Positions 1 to 8,430 of a stretch of 64,000 bases of DNA are shown here, piece after piece. The position numbers and the translations under genes were made by a program. Every line of letters starts with the position of its first letter. Positions within the stretch are counted from its first letter, which is position 1. This DNA is from Gilliamella sp. wkB178 (lineage in GTDB: Bacteria; Pseudomonadota; Gammaproteobacteria; Enterobacterales; Orbaceae): contig NZ_LZGK01000013.1 of NCBI RefSeq assembly GCF_001690705.1, positions 558,001-622,000 on the forward strand. The letters run 5' to 3'. The notes beneath the pieces are model-generated. The model worked only from the letters and a program-made list of their open reading frames with translations, was not told where the DNA came from and did no database searches.

Positions 1-284
1 CATGATTTAGAACGGCCTTCGGCAACTGCAACATCTTCCATGGTATGAATTGGATTTTTTTGCCCACGGCGCCCGATTAACCATTCTAAAACTAAAATAG
101 GTAGTCCAATCATAAACATAAATAGCAGGTAAGTAAGTACAAATGCCGACCCACCCATTTGCCCTGCCATATATGGAAACTTCCAAATGTTACCTAGCCC
201 CACAGCGGATCCAGCAGCCGCAAGCATAAAGCCCATGCGGGAGCTCCACTGTGAATGACTCTTTTTCATCGTACCTGTACTCAT
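1..284 (-). CDS. SNF-family Na+-dependent transporter, N-terminal part
   Basis: The gene runs off the left edge; 94 N-terminal codons are visible. After a short polar N-terminus, the residues MGFMLAAAGSAVGLGNIWKF match the first membrane helix of neurotransmitter:sodium symporters, where the unwound GSAVGLGNIW stretch binds Na+ and substrate. A second hydrophobic helix (LTYLLFMFMIGLPILVLEW) follows. Bacterial relatives are Na+-coupled amino-acid transporters of the inner membrane; the substrate cannot be read here. The ATG at 284 is preceded, on the minus strand, by AAAGGAC about nine bases upstream; a second ATG lies at 269. It is divergent from ubiG. Confidence 0.9.
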   Translation of the reverse strand, partial: MSTGTMKKSHSQWSSRMGFMLAAAGSAVGLGNIWKFPYMAGQMGGSAFVLTYLLFMFMIGLPILVLEWLIGRRGQKNPIHTMEDVAVAEGRSKS

Positions 285-658
285 TAATCTTGTCCTTTGT
301 AAATCTTAACTATTTGATTGCTTTTTTTATTGATAAAAATTTTTTAAAAAAGGGTATCGATCATGCCACGAAATGAATACAGAAACAAGAAATCTTTAAT
401 GTAAATAACTATATAGACGGTAAAAATTTACTGCCAAGTTGACAACATTGTAATTAAAAACCATTAAAATGACTTAAAATTCAATTTTGCAAAAATTGTT
501 GGCGCTACCACCAACACCACAAATCAAAACTCATTTTATTAAGGGAATTATGGAAAAAACGCCAACGTAAAAATCAATCTACACTTTCAAAGCCACTCAA
601 GCTGACATAGAATATGCCACATGAAGCGCTTAAATTACCATGCTAGGTAAATACATTT
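285..658. other. Intergenic region between transporter and ubiG
   Basis: About 370 bases of AT-rich sequence between divergent genes. It must hold both promoters, but I could not pick out a convincing -35/-10 pair, an operator or a reading frame of note. Confidence 0.5.
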
Positions 659-1366
659 ATGTCACAAAACATCGACTTTAATGAGATCAACAAATTTTCA
701 CAACTTGCGGCCGAATGGTGGGACCCAAATGGAAAATGCAAACCATTACACATCATCAATCCCTTACGAGTTGATTATATTCGTCAACAATGCGGTTCCT
801 TGGTTGATAAACAAACACTCGATGTTGGTTGTGGTGGTGGTATTTTAAGTGAAAGTTTGGCTAAATTGGGGGCTAAAGTCACCGCGATAGATCTGGCCGA
901 AGAATCGTTAGCCGTGGCTAAACACCATGCGCAGCAAAATGACCTGAATATTGATTACCAAAAACAAACGGTGGAAGATTTAGCCCGGCAAACTCCCAAT
1001 CAATATGATCTCATTACTTGTATGGAATTATTAGAACATGTGCCCGAGCCAACCTCGATCATTCATGCTTGTGCTAAATTGCTTAAACCCAATGGTCAGC
1101 TATTTTTATCCACTATTAATCGCAACCACAAAGCCAAATTAATGTTAATTGTCGGCGCTGAATACATTGCCAGACTGGTGCCTAAAGGTACCCACGACTT
1201 TAATCGTTTTATTCGCCCCTCCGAACTCATGGCATGGGTTGAACAATCCGGACTCAACGTCGCCGGCGTAATTGGCATGGAATACCATTTATTGAGTAAT
1301 GAATTTAAATTAGGTCCCAATATTGATGTAAATTACATTTTATTGGCGCAAAAAAACAGTCAATAA
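659..1366 (+). CDS. ubiG: Ubiquinone biosynthesis O-methyltransferase
   Basis: SAM-dependent methyltransferase that performs both O-methylation steps of ubiquinone biosynthesis at the inner membrane. At 235 residues it is about the length of E. coli UbiG. The N-terminal FSQLAAEWWDPNGKCKPLH block is characteristic. Class I SAM motif I (LDVGCGGGILSE, about residues 54-65) and the acidic end of motif II (VTAIDLAEES) follow, then MELLEHVP. The C-terminal GTHDFNRFIRPSEL region is also typical of UbiG. It stands alone between the divergent transporter and guaB; the ribosome-binding site is weak. Confidence 0.95.
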   Translation: MSQNIDFNEINKFSQLAAEWWDPNGKCKPLHIINPLRVDYIRQQCGSLVDKQTLDVGCGGGILSESLAKLGAKVTAIDLAEESLAVAKHHAQQNDLNIDYQKQTVEDLARQTPNQYDLITCMELLEHVPEPTSIIHACAKLLKPNGQLFLSTINRNHKAKLMLIVGAEYIARLVPKGTHDFNRFIRPSELMAWVEQSGLNVAGVIGMEYHLLSNEFKLGPNIDVNYILLAQKNSQ

Positions 1367-1599
1367 GTTTCTATCAGCCATTTAAGTCATTTGCCAGTAG
1401 CACATAATTGAATACAGGGATTTAGAAAGGGGATTTAAAAATGGGGGGGGAAATATTTTTTACTTAGCAATTACTTTAATGCAATAAATTACCAATTTTG
1501 CCGCAAAATAATTAAAATTCACTGGTCTTTTAATCTAAAAGTAGGTAGAATGCTTCGGCAATATTTTATCAACAATTCAACTCAATGGTGAATATTGTC

Positions 1600-3066
1600 A
1601 TGTCTCGTATAGTTAAAGAAGCCCTCACATTTGACGATGTGTTACTAGTTCCAGCCCACTCCACTGTATTACCCAACACTGCCGATATTAGTACGCAATT
1701 AACCCAAACCATCAAATTAAATATTCCTATGCTGTCTGCAGCCATGGATACTGTAACCGAAGCCGAGCTAGCGATTGCCCTAGCGCAAGAAGGTGGCATT
1801 GGTTTTATTCATAAAAATATGTCGGTTGAAAACCAAGCCAACCAAGTAAAACGGGTTAAAAAGCACGAAAGTGGTATTGTGCAAGATCCAGTCACCGTAT
1901 TACCAACGGCAACGATTAGCCAAGTGATTGAACTGGCCAAAGAATACGGTTTTGCTGGCTTCCCGGTGGTGACACAATCGCAAGAATTAGTGGGTATTAT
2001 CACCGCGCGTGACGTACGCTTCGCGACAGATTTATCCTTACCGGTCACGGCAGTAATGACCCCTAAAGAACGCCTAGTCACCGTCAACGAAGGCGAACAG
2101 CGAGATCTAGTGCTTAAAAAAATGCATGAACATCGAGTCGAAAAAGTGTTAGTGGTCGATTCCGGGTTCCACCTTAAAGGCATGATCACCGTTAAAGATT
2201 ACAACAAAGCCGAACAAAAACCGAATGCTTGTAAAGACGAACAAGGTCGATTATTAGTTGGTGCCGCCGTTGGTGCCGGTGCCGGTAATGAAGAACGCAT
2301 TGCCGCATTAGTTGAAGCCGGGGTCGATGTGTTATTAATCGACTCATCGCACGGCCATTCCGAAGGAGTGTTGCAACGTATTCGTCAAGCCAGAGCCCAG
2401 TACCCAAATTTACAAATCATTGGTGGCAATATTGCTACCGCTGAAGGTGCCAAAGCACTAATTGAAGCTGGTGTGAATGCGGTTAAAGTGGGGATTGGTC
2501 CCGGCTCTATTTGTACTACTCGCATTGTTACTGGGGTAGGGGTGCCACAAATCACTGCCATTATGGATGCAGTGGCAATGGCGCAACAATATAATATTCC
2601 GGTGATTGCCGATGGTGGTATTCGTTTTTCTGGCGACATTGCCAAAGCTATAGCGGCTGGCGCTTCTTGCGTGATGGTTGGTTCTATGTTTGCCGGCACT
2701 GAAGAAGCCCCGGGCGAAATTGAACTATTCCAAGGCCGAGCTTATAAATCTTATCGTGGCATGGGTTCACTCGGTGCCATGGCTAAAGGATCTTCCGATC
2801 GTTACTTCCAAAGTGATAACGCTGCCGACAAATTAGTTCCAGAAGGCATAGAAGGGCGCATTGCTTATAAAGGCTTGCTAAAAGAAATTATTCACCAACA
2901 AATGGGTGGCTTACGTTCTTGCATGGGGCTAACTGGCTGTGCCACTATTGAGGCATTACGCACCAAATCGCAATTCTACCGCATTACTGGTGCCGGCATG
3001 AAAGAAAGCCACGTTCATGACGTACTCATCACCAAAGAACCACCTAACTACCGTGCCGGTTCTTAA
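1600..3066 (+). CDS. guaB: Inosine-5'-monophosphate dehydrogenase
   Basis: Oxidises IMP to XMP with NAD+, the committed step of GMP synthesis in the cytosol. The TIM barrel begins with [16 protein letters not shown]. Two CBS domains are inserted at about residues 90-200. The catalytic cysteine lies in GPGSICTT near residue 305, and the mobile-flap [10 protein letters not shown] is present. An upstream in-frame ATG exists at 1585, but the ATG at 1600 gives 488 residues, the E. coli length, and has GGTGA eight bases before it, so I start there. guaA does not follow, unlike in E. coli; the adhesin island begins directly downstream. Confidence 0.97.
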   Translation: MSRIVKEALTFDDVLLVPAHSTVLPNTADISTQLTQTIKLNIPMLSAAMDTVTEAELAIALAQEGGIGFIHKNMSVENQANQVKRVKKHESGIVQDPVTVLPTATISQVIELAKEYGFAGFPVVTQSQELVGIITARDVRFATDLSLPVTAVMTPKERLVTVNEGEQRDLVLKKMHEHRVEKVLVVDSGFHLKGMITVKDYNKAEQKPNACKDEQGRLLVGAAVGAGAGNEERIAALVEAGVDVLLIDSSHGHSEGVLQRIRQARAQYPNLQIIGGNIATAEGAKALIEAGVNAVKVGIGPGSICTTRIVTGVGVPQITAIMDAVAMAQQYNIPVIADGGIRFSGDIAKAIAAGASCVMVGSMFAGTEEAPGEIELFQGRAYKSYRGMGSLGAMAKGSSDRYFQSDNAADKLVPEGIEGRIAYKGLLKEIIHQQMGGLRSCMGLTGCATIEALRTKSQFYRITGAGMKESHVHDVLITKEPPNYRAGS

Positions 3067-3081
3067 TTTAAATTATTAAAT

Positions 3082-3122
3082 CGGTCATAAGCGGTTGCCT
3101 TAGCGACAACCGCTTATGACCG
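3082..3122. repeat. Perfect 16-bp-stem inverted repeat behind guaB
   Basis: CGGTCATAAGCGGTTG pairs with CAACCGCTTATGACCG across an eight-base loop. There is no T-run, so it may be an RNA-stabilising hairpin or part of a repeat. A degenerate relative lies behind the second adhesin gene at about 7403-7440, which links the two places. Confidence 0.75.
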
Positions 3123-3136
3123 ACAGCCAATACATA

Positions 3137-3165
3137 AAATGCCAGCAATTGCCGCTGGCATTTTT
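3137..3165 (+). terminator. guaB: Rho-independent terminator of guaB
   Basis: AAATGCCAGC and GCTGGCATTT form a ten-bp stem followed by a T-run. The same ATGCCAGC/GCTGGCAT stem recurs behind three of the four adhesin genes. Confidence 0.85.
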
Positions 3166-3174
3166 ATGTTTGTT

Positions 3175-3211
3175 AAGATGTTTCCTGAGAAGGGTATGTT
3201 TCAGTATAAAA
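3175..3211 (+). repeat. R3 dispersed 37-bp repeat, copy 1
   Basis: Begins AAGATGTTTCCTGAGA and ends TTTCAGTATAAAA. The heptamer ATGTTTC occurs twice, 18 bases apart, so the element looks like two diverged halves. It lies directly after the guaB terminator. Confidence 0.9.
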
Positions 3212-3301
3212 AAACAACCAATTCCGCAAGGATAATCGTTCATCTTTACTATTCTTTACAAATAATCTAAATAAAACGGTAGTTAAATTTTATCAAGGCG
3301 T

Positions 3302-3307
3302 TATACT
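3302..3307 (+). promoter_or_regulatory. Candidate upstream -10 element of adhesin gene 1
   Basis: TATACT sits in a block (ATCAAGGCGTTATACTTTTA) conserved before all four paralogues, about 92 bases before the ATG. The -35 is weak (TAGTTA at 16-bp spacing). A transcript from here would include the ATG and the heptamer tract. Confidence 0.45.
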
Positions 3308-3381
3308 TTTAGGTAAAATTGGTGCGGAGGTTATTTTTCACGCACTTAGATGGAAAAAGTGTAAATAAAACATAAAATTAC

Positions 3382-3410
3382 TTGACGGAATTCTCATCAT
3401 GCCTTATACT
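3382..3410 (+). promoter_or_regulatory. Consensus-like promoter overlapping the start codon of adhesin gene 1
   Basis: TTGACG and TATACT are exactly 17 bp apart, and the same arrangement occurs in all four paralogues. The ATG at 3399 lies in the spacer, so transcription from here would begin inside the heptamer tract and miss the ATG. The segment also carries GGA nine bases before the ATG and so could act as a Shine-Dalgarno region. Confidence 0.5.
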
Positions 3411-5020
3411 GGAAGACACAAGACACAAGACACAAGCACTGGCAGCTTTACGTCCAAAATCTATCTCAACACACTATAGTTGACTCATTTCACCCAAGTG
3501 ATAATTTAATTCCCAATTTAATCTCAGATTTAGCTTCGCACCGTCGGCAACCCAACTACCCAAATCAGCAGTTAAAATCATTAACACCATTGCAGCCAAA
3601 TCGGCAATTACCGCCAATATCACTAATTAAGCGCCAACCACGTTTAGGATTCAGTTTAAAGCGTTGTTTAGCTTTAATGCCGTTGCTATTATTGCCGTAT
3701 GCGACTACTACCCAAGCGTTGTCCGCTACAACCGCCCAGGTAATCTATGGTAGTCAGCCATATTTAACCTTTGATAATGGGGTAACTAAGGTTACTACGG
3801 ATGAGGGGCTATTAAGTATTAAACTATCCGACGGTACTATTATTACTCCTGCAACCAACACTTCAACCGCAGCCAACCCAATAAAGCTTCCGGTGGCCAA
3901 TCAAAGTTTCGCTGATGTAGGTATGCTGGTGCCTACCAATACCAACTCCATTGCCTTAAGTGCTTTAATTGGTGCACCCTATAATTATTGGGGCGATGAT
4001 GATGGTGATGGTCAGGGTACAAATGGTGTTACAGCTACGGGGAATTTAACTGTTAGTATTACCGATAGTAACGGTCAAGTTGTTAGTCGTGATACTGTTC
4101 TTAGTACTTGTGGTACTACAGTGCCACCGTATAAATTAGTATTGACCAGTACTGCTGGTAGTTTAACCACCCGGTATGGGCTGCCTAATAGTAGTAGTTT
4201 CAGCGGTGGTACTGCCACTTATTATATCAGTCCTAAAGCAGGGCCTACAATCTGTTACGTCCAGCCGAATCTGCAATATGGTAAAAATAATGAGACAGTT
4301 GACGGCCTAAGCTATAACTTTGCCGGCCCCGCCACTATCTGGAACCCAGATAAAGGCTTCCTGGTGCAATCCACTACACCATCAAGTTACAGTCGTAACT
4401 TCCCCACTACCGGAGCCAATAATCTGTATTTTGATTTAGACATAAGTGGTATTAATGGTTCAGCATTGAGATGGCCATCAGTCAGCCAAGGAGGTATTAC
4501 CGCTGCCATGACGCCATCCCCCGCTAATGCTAATAACATCCGCGTCACCCTCACTGGCCCGCGGGCAACAGCATCGCAACAACGTTCAGACACACCGAGT
4601 AGAGTAGCTACTTCCACCTTGCCACAGACATTCGTGTTAGTCGGTAAAGATAGTAGTAATAACGAGGTAGTAAGATATGGCTTTGTATTAAAGCAGTGGT
4701 TCGTCAACCGCGGAACTATAACAAATTCTTATTATAACACCAAATCCTGGTGTAGTGGTTTAGGCAGTGGTTACCGTATGCCCCTGGTCAAAGACTTAAC
4801 TAACAGAACTAGCAGTGGGTACCAACGTAATATTGGTGCGGGTTTGTTCACCGAATGGGGCAACATGAACAATTATACCGATGCCGGCTTCGTCAGCGAC
4901 TACTACTGGACAAACGAGCCACCGACTAGTTCCTCCTTGCGCAATGTCTACTCGACCAACGGCAACATTATCTTGGTCAGTAAGGCCTTCCCCAGCAACG
5001 GGGTTTGCGTTATTCCTTAG
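3399..5020 (+). CDS. Secreted adhesin-like variable protein, paralogue 1 (frame OFF)
   Basis: I take the start as the ATG at 3399 conserved in all four paralogues. As sequenced, translation stops at 3477-3479 after 26 codons, because the GACACAA tract at 3415 has three units; a fourth would give one 542-codon frame. No sensible alternative start exists: the only in-frame candidates are a TTG at 3590 and an ATG inside the signal-peptide core. The product would have an N-terminal extension of about 70 residues, a signal peptide (KRCLALMPLLLLPYATTTQA), an Ig-like/invasin adhesion region with a DDDGDGQG loop, and a C-type-lectin-like end (YRMPLVKDLTNR, YYWTNE, GVCVIP). From memory this resembles the DUF823/invasin-E adhesion domain of enterobacterial intimin-like proteins and ZirU/SinI. 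No membrane anchor or barrel is visible. Confidence 0.8.
3415..3435 (+). repeat. Heptanucleotide tract, 3 x GACACAA
   Basis: Three perfect tandem units starting 16 bases after the ATG. A seven-base unit changes the frame with every gain or loss; with three units the downstream frame is closed. Confidence 0.92.
4862..4999 (+). other. Variable C-terminal cassette of paralogue 1
   Basis: 46 codons between the invariant upstream flank (ending GAATGGGGC) and GGGGTTTGCG. 28 of the 46 end in C, unlike the T-rich third positions of the gene body. Aligned columns differ from the paralogues mostly at codon positions 1 and 2 (AAC/AGC/GAC; AAC/GAC/TAC/CAC). Confidence 0.7.
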
Positions 5021-5088
5021 TTCTTAATCCTTAAGTCACGGGTGTTTAATAAGGGGTAATAAAGTTTAAGCAATAACAGGACAGTTAC

Positions 5089-5117
5089 AGCGGCAGGGGC
5101 AACCCGAGCCGCTTTTT
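5089..5117 (+). terminator. Rho-independent terminator of adhesin gene 1
   Basis: AGCGGC pairs with GCCGCT and is followed by five T residues. The stem is intact here and behind gene 3, but loses its T-run behind genes 2 and 4. Confidence 0.75.
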
Positions 5118-5118
5118 C

Positions 5119-5330
5119 GTTAAGAGGGATTAATGTGAATCCCTGTTAACAATCTCCCCACACCCCTGCGGGAAGTAGTGGTCACTGCGTGACTACCCTC
5201 GCTCGCTAATTGGCACTTAACGAACCGCCGCGTATCGCACCTCCCTGTGCGCCCACGGCTCACCCGGCTTCCTGCCGGCTGTTCTATGCCAATTACCTCC
5301 CTCGGCACCACTTAAGCGGGGGAATAAAAA
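5119..5330 (-). repeat. R1 structured intergenic element, copy 1
   Basis: About 210 bp, much richer in G+C than its surroundings and present four times in the island. Read on the minus strand it carries TGCCGAGGGAG, a TAATTGGCA/TGCCAATTA stem enclosing smaller hairpins (CCGGC/GCCGG, CGCAC/GTGCG), a GAGCGAGGGTAGTCA segment, CCGC runs and a 3' hairpin of about 13 bp (one mismatch in this copy). Reading frames across it look spurious. Confidence 0.8.
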
Positions 5331-5397
5331 CAACAACCAACCATAAAACGCTCGCAACCTAACGGACTATAATTAGTAGAACTCAATAACACCTGTC

Positions 5398-5434
5398 AAG
5401 ATGTTTCCTGAGAGGCATACGTTTCAGTATAAAA
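5398..5434 (+). repeat. R3 dispersed repeat, copy 2
   Basis: Full-length copy with the variant centre GGCATACG; sits just before the leader of adhesin gene 2. Confidence 0.9.
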
Positions 5435-5615
5435 ACTCAGCCTAACCCCAGCTTTAAAATAAAGCAAATGCCTTCATCTTTACTATTCTTTACAAATAAA
5501 CTAAACAAAATAGTAGTTAAATTTTATCAAGGCGATATACTTTTAGCGATGAGTGGTACGGAGGTTATTTTTCGCGCACTCAGAGAGAAAAAGTGTAAAT
5601 AAAACATAAAATTAC

Positions 5616-5644
5616 TTGACGGAACGCACAATATGCATTATAAT
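5616..5644 (+). promoter_or_regulatory. Promoter-like motif overlapping the start codon of adhesin gene 2
   Basis: TTGACG and a perfect TATAAT are spaced by 17 bp. The bases around the -10 differ from the other paralogues, yet the hexamer matches consensus better and the ATG keeps its position, so both signals may be under selection. Confidence 0.55.
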
Positions 5645-7284
5645 TTTAGACACAAGACACAAGACACAAGCACTGGCAGCTTTACGTCCAAAATCTATCT
5701 CAATGCACTGTAGTTAACTCATTTCACCCAAGTGATAATTTAGTCACCGATTTAATCCCAAATTTAGTCCCGCACCGTCGGCAATCCGGTCACCCAAAGC
5801 AGCAGTTACAATCATTATCATCAATTAAGCGTCAACCGCGTTTTGGTTTTAGCTTAAAGCGTTATTTAGCTTTAATGCCGTGGCTATTATTGCCTTATGC
5901 TGCTACTACCCAAGCGTTATCCGCCACTACCGCCCAGGTAATCCATGGTAGTGCGCCGTATTTAACCTTTGATAATGGGGTAACTAAGGTTACGACTACG
6001 GAGGGTCTGTTAGGGATTACCATCTCCGACGGTACTACTCAAACCACCTACACACCGGATAATACGTCAACCGCAGCCAACCCCATAGTGCTGCCGGTAA
6101 CCAACCAGCGCTTTACCGATATTGGCATGTTGGTGCCTACCAATACCAATTCCATCGCCTTAAGCGCTCTAATTGGTGCCCCGTATAATTATTGGGGTGA
6201 TGATGATGGTGATGGTCAGGGTACTAATGGTATTACTGCTAGCGGTAATTTAAGCGTGCGTATTACCGATAAAAATGGACAAGAAGTCAGTCGTGATACA
6301 GTATTAAGCCTTTGTGATAAAGCGCCTTATAAAGTGGCATTAACCAGTACTGCTGGTAGTTTAACCACCCAGTATGGGCTGCCTAATAGTAGTAGTTTCA
6401 GTGGTAGTACTGCCACTTATTATATTAGTCCTAAAGCAGGGCCTACAATCTGTTACGTCCAGCCGAATCTGCAATATGGTAAAAATAATGAGACAGTTGA
6501 CGGCCTAAGCTATAACTTCGCCGGCCCCGCCACTATCTGGAACCCAACTAAAGGCTTCCAGGTGCAATCAACTACACCATCAAGTTACAATCGTAACTTC
6601 CCGACTACCGGTGCTAATAATCTGTATTTTGATTTAGATATAGGGGGTGTAAATGGTTCAACATTGACATGGCCAACAGTTAGCCAAGGAGGTATTACCG
6701 CCACCATGACGCCATCCCCCGATAATGCTAATAACATCCGTGTCACCCTCACTGGTCCGGTGGCAACATTATCCCAATGGAATTCAGCCTCACCAGGTAG
6801 GATTGCTAGACCCACCATGCCACAGACATTCGTGTTAGTGGGTAAAGATAGTAGTAATAGCGAGGTATTAAGTTATGGTTTTGTGTTAAAACAGTGGTTT
6901 GTCAACCGTGGAAATAAATATGATACTGCTCTTAACCACTCATCTTGGTGTAGTAATTTAGGCGGCGGTTACCATCTGCCCCAGGTTAAAGACTTAACTA
7001 ACGCGGTGTGTTCGGGTGCTGGTGTAGACCCAAGTTTTCCTTGCACAGGAGCAGTGGGCGCCACGCCGTCATCAGATGGTAATCATTACCAACGTAATAT
7101 TGGTGCGGGTTTGTTCACCGAATGGGGCAGCATGGACGATTATACCGCAGCCGGCTTCGCCGGCAACGACTACTGGACGAGTGACAGCAACGGTACGAAC
7201 CAGTTCTTAGTCTACTCGGTCAACGGCAACGTTTTCAGCGATAACCCAGACCACGGCACCTATGGGGTTTGTGTCTATCCTTAA
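5633..7284 (+). CDS. Secreted adhesin-like variable protein, paralogue 2 (frame OFF)
   Basis: Same architecture as paralogue 1. The conserved-position ATG at 5633 opens a frame that ends at 5711-5713 after 26 codons, because only three GACACAA units are present; a fourth would give 552 codons. The next in-frame ATG, at 5875, is inside the hydrophobic core of the signal peptide (MPWLLLPYAATTQA) and would not give a normal exported protein. The mature part carries GAPYNYWGDDDGDGQG, a cysteine-containing middle and the lectin-like end (YHLPQVKDLTNA, DYWTSD, YGVCVYP). A stretch of roughly 150 bp (about 6405-6545) is almost identical to paralogue 1 while flanking parts differ, suggesting gene conversion. 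The function, a binding or adhesin tip, is inferred from family resemblance. Confidence 0.8.
5649..5669 (+). repeat. Heptanucleotide tract, 3 x GACACAA
   Basis: Three perfect units beginning 16 bases after the ATG at 5633; closes the frame of paralogue 2. Confidence 0.92.
7129..7263 (+). other. Variable C-terminal cassette of paralogue 2
   Basis: 45 codons between the GAATGGGGC and GGGGTTTGTG flanks. It begins AGC ATG GAC GAT where the others have AAC ATG AAC AAT, AGC ATG TAC TTT and GAC TTG CAC AGT. Confidence 0.7.
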
Positions 7285-7464
7285 TTCTTAGTCCTTAATC
7301 CTTAAGTCGCGGGTGTTTAATAAAGAATAATAAAGTTTAAGCAACCAAAGGACAGTTGCAGCGGCAGGGGCAACCCGAGCCGACAGAGTTGGCGAGTAAA
7401 GAGCGGTAGTTGCTTTAGCGACAACCGCTAACGACCGACAACGCCAACGCACACCACACCAACC

Positions 7465-7490
7465 AATGCCAGCCCCGCGCTGGCATTTTT
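7465..7490 (+). terminator. Rho-independent terminator of adhesin gene 2
   Basis: ATGCCAGC and GCTGGCAT with a T-run, the same stem as the guaB terminator. A degenerate copy of the guaB 3' hairpin lies just before it at 7403-7440. Confidence 0.85.
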
Positions 7491-7499
7491 ATGTTTGTT

Positions 7500-7535
7500 A
7501 AGATGTTTCCTGAGAGGTATACGTTTCAGTATAAA
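7500..7535 (+). repeat. R3 dispersed repeat, copy 3
   Basis: One base shorter in the centre (GAGGTATACG), where TATAC and GTATA can form a small inverted repeat. It flanks the left side of the R1-R2 module. Confidence 0.88.
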
Positions 7536-7627
7536 TAACAGGTTGATATTGGTTATGGTTGGGGTTCGGTGCGGTTGCGGACGGTATTGGCAAAGGTGTT
7601 CTTAATAACTCACTGAGCCACGTCCGC

Positions 7628-7838
7628 GTTAAGAGGGATTGGTGTGAATCCCTCTTAACAATCTCCCCACACCCCGCGGGAAGTAGTGGTCACTGCGTGA
7701 CTACCCTCGCTCGCTAATTGGTACTTAACGAACCGCCGCGTATCGCACTTCCCTGTGCGCCCACGGCTCACCCGGCTTCCTGCCGGTTGTTCTATGCCAA
7801 TTAGCTCCCTCGGCACCACTTAAGCGGGGAATAAAAAC
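7628..7838 (-). repeat. R1 structured intergenic element, copy 2
   Basis: The terminal hairpin is perfect here: GTTAAGAGGGATT pairs with AATCCCTCTTAAC over a six-base loop (7628-7659). Internal stems match copy 1. It lies back-to-back with R2, with the hairpin ends pointing outward. The 90 bp before it (7536-7627) are repeated before copy 3 and contain a CGGACG/CGTCCG pair. Confidence 0.82.
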
Positions 7839-7857
7839 AAGACCCATAAAACCAATC

Positions 7858-8104
7858 ATTCAACAATAGGTTAGGGTGTTAAGATGTTGGTGTTAAATTG
7901 GTCGTTAGATGGTGCCGACAACTGAGTGCGGTTAGCACGGCAAACATGGAAGTTTGCCGAGGGAGTGATTTGTAGGAACAAATCACGACCGGTGCGTTAA
8001 GACCAAGCGAAGGCGGAGGGCAGTCGTAGACCACCATCTGCAGGCCCGCGTTTGGGTTGTAAGGGAATTTTCGCGTTAAAATTCCCTTACTCGAGCGTCG
8101 GCAC
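7858..8104 (+). repeat. R2 structured intergenic element, copy 1
   Basis: Compact hairpin-rich element: closing stem GGTGCCGAC/GTCGGCACC (7911-8104), GTGC/GCAC, GGCAAAC/GTTTGCC, GTGATTTGT/ACAAATCAC with a four-base loop, and a perfect 13-bp 3' hairpin GTAAGGGAATTTT/AAAATTCCCTTAC (8059-8090). It shares GCCGAGGGAG, GCGA..GGAGGG.AGTC, GACCAC and CCCGCG, in that order, with R1 read on its own strand. This density of stems suggests a functional RNA. The family is not recognised with certainty. Confidence 0.78.
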
Positions 8105-8183
8105 CGCAATTAAAATAATCACCTAACTATAAAACGCTCGCAACCTAACGGAATATAATTAGTAAAACTCAATAACACCCGTC

Positions 8184-8220
8184 AAGATGTTTCCTGAGAG
8201 GGGTATGTTTCAGTATAAAA
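8184..8220 (+). repeat. R3 dispersed repeat, copy 4
   Basis: Close to the consensus (centre GAGGGGTATG). Right boundary of the R3-R1-R2-R3 module. Confidence 0.92.
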
Positions 8221-8401
8221 ACTCGACCCAAATCCAGCTTAAAAATAAAGCAAATCCCTTCATCTTTACTATTCTTTACAAATAAACTTAACAAAACAGT
8301 AGTTAAAATTTATCAAGGCGATATACTTTTAGCGATGAGTGGTGCGGAGGTTAATTTTCGCGCACTCGAATGGAAAAAGTGTAAATAAAACATAAAATTA
8401 C

Positions 8402-8430
8402 TTGACGGAATCTTCATCATGCCTTATACT
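8402..8430 (+). promoter_or_regulatory. Promoter-like motif overlapping the start codon of adhesin gene 3
   Basis: TTGACG, 17-bp spacer, TATACT, with the ATG at 8419 in the spacer, as in the other paralogues. Confidence 0.5.

Noticed and set aside
3590-3592. TTG start for adhesin gene 1
   Set aside because: It has no ribosome-binding site, no equivalent in the other paralogues, and lies within a translated-looking region conserved upstream of it.
5120-5311. Reading frame on the minus strand across R1 (and similar at 7879-8109 across R2)
   Set aside because: Composition is unlike the window's proteins, frames are not conserved between copies, and the sequence is explained by stem-loops.
5875-5877. 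ATG start for adhesin gene 2, and the equivalent at 11477 in gene 4
   Set aside because: Both fall inside the hydrophobic core of the signal peptide and would remove its charged N-region.
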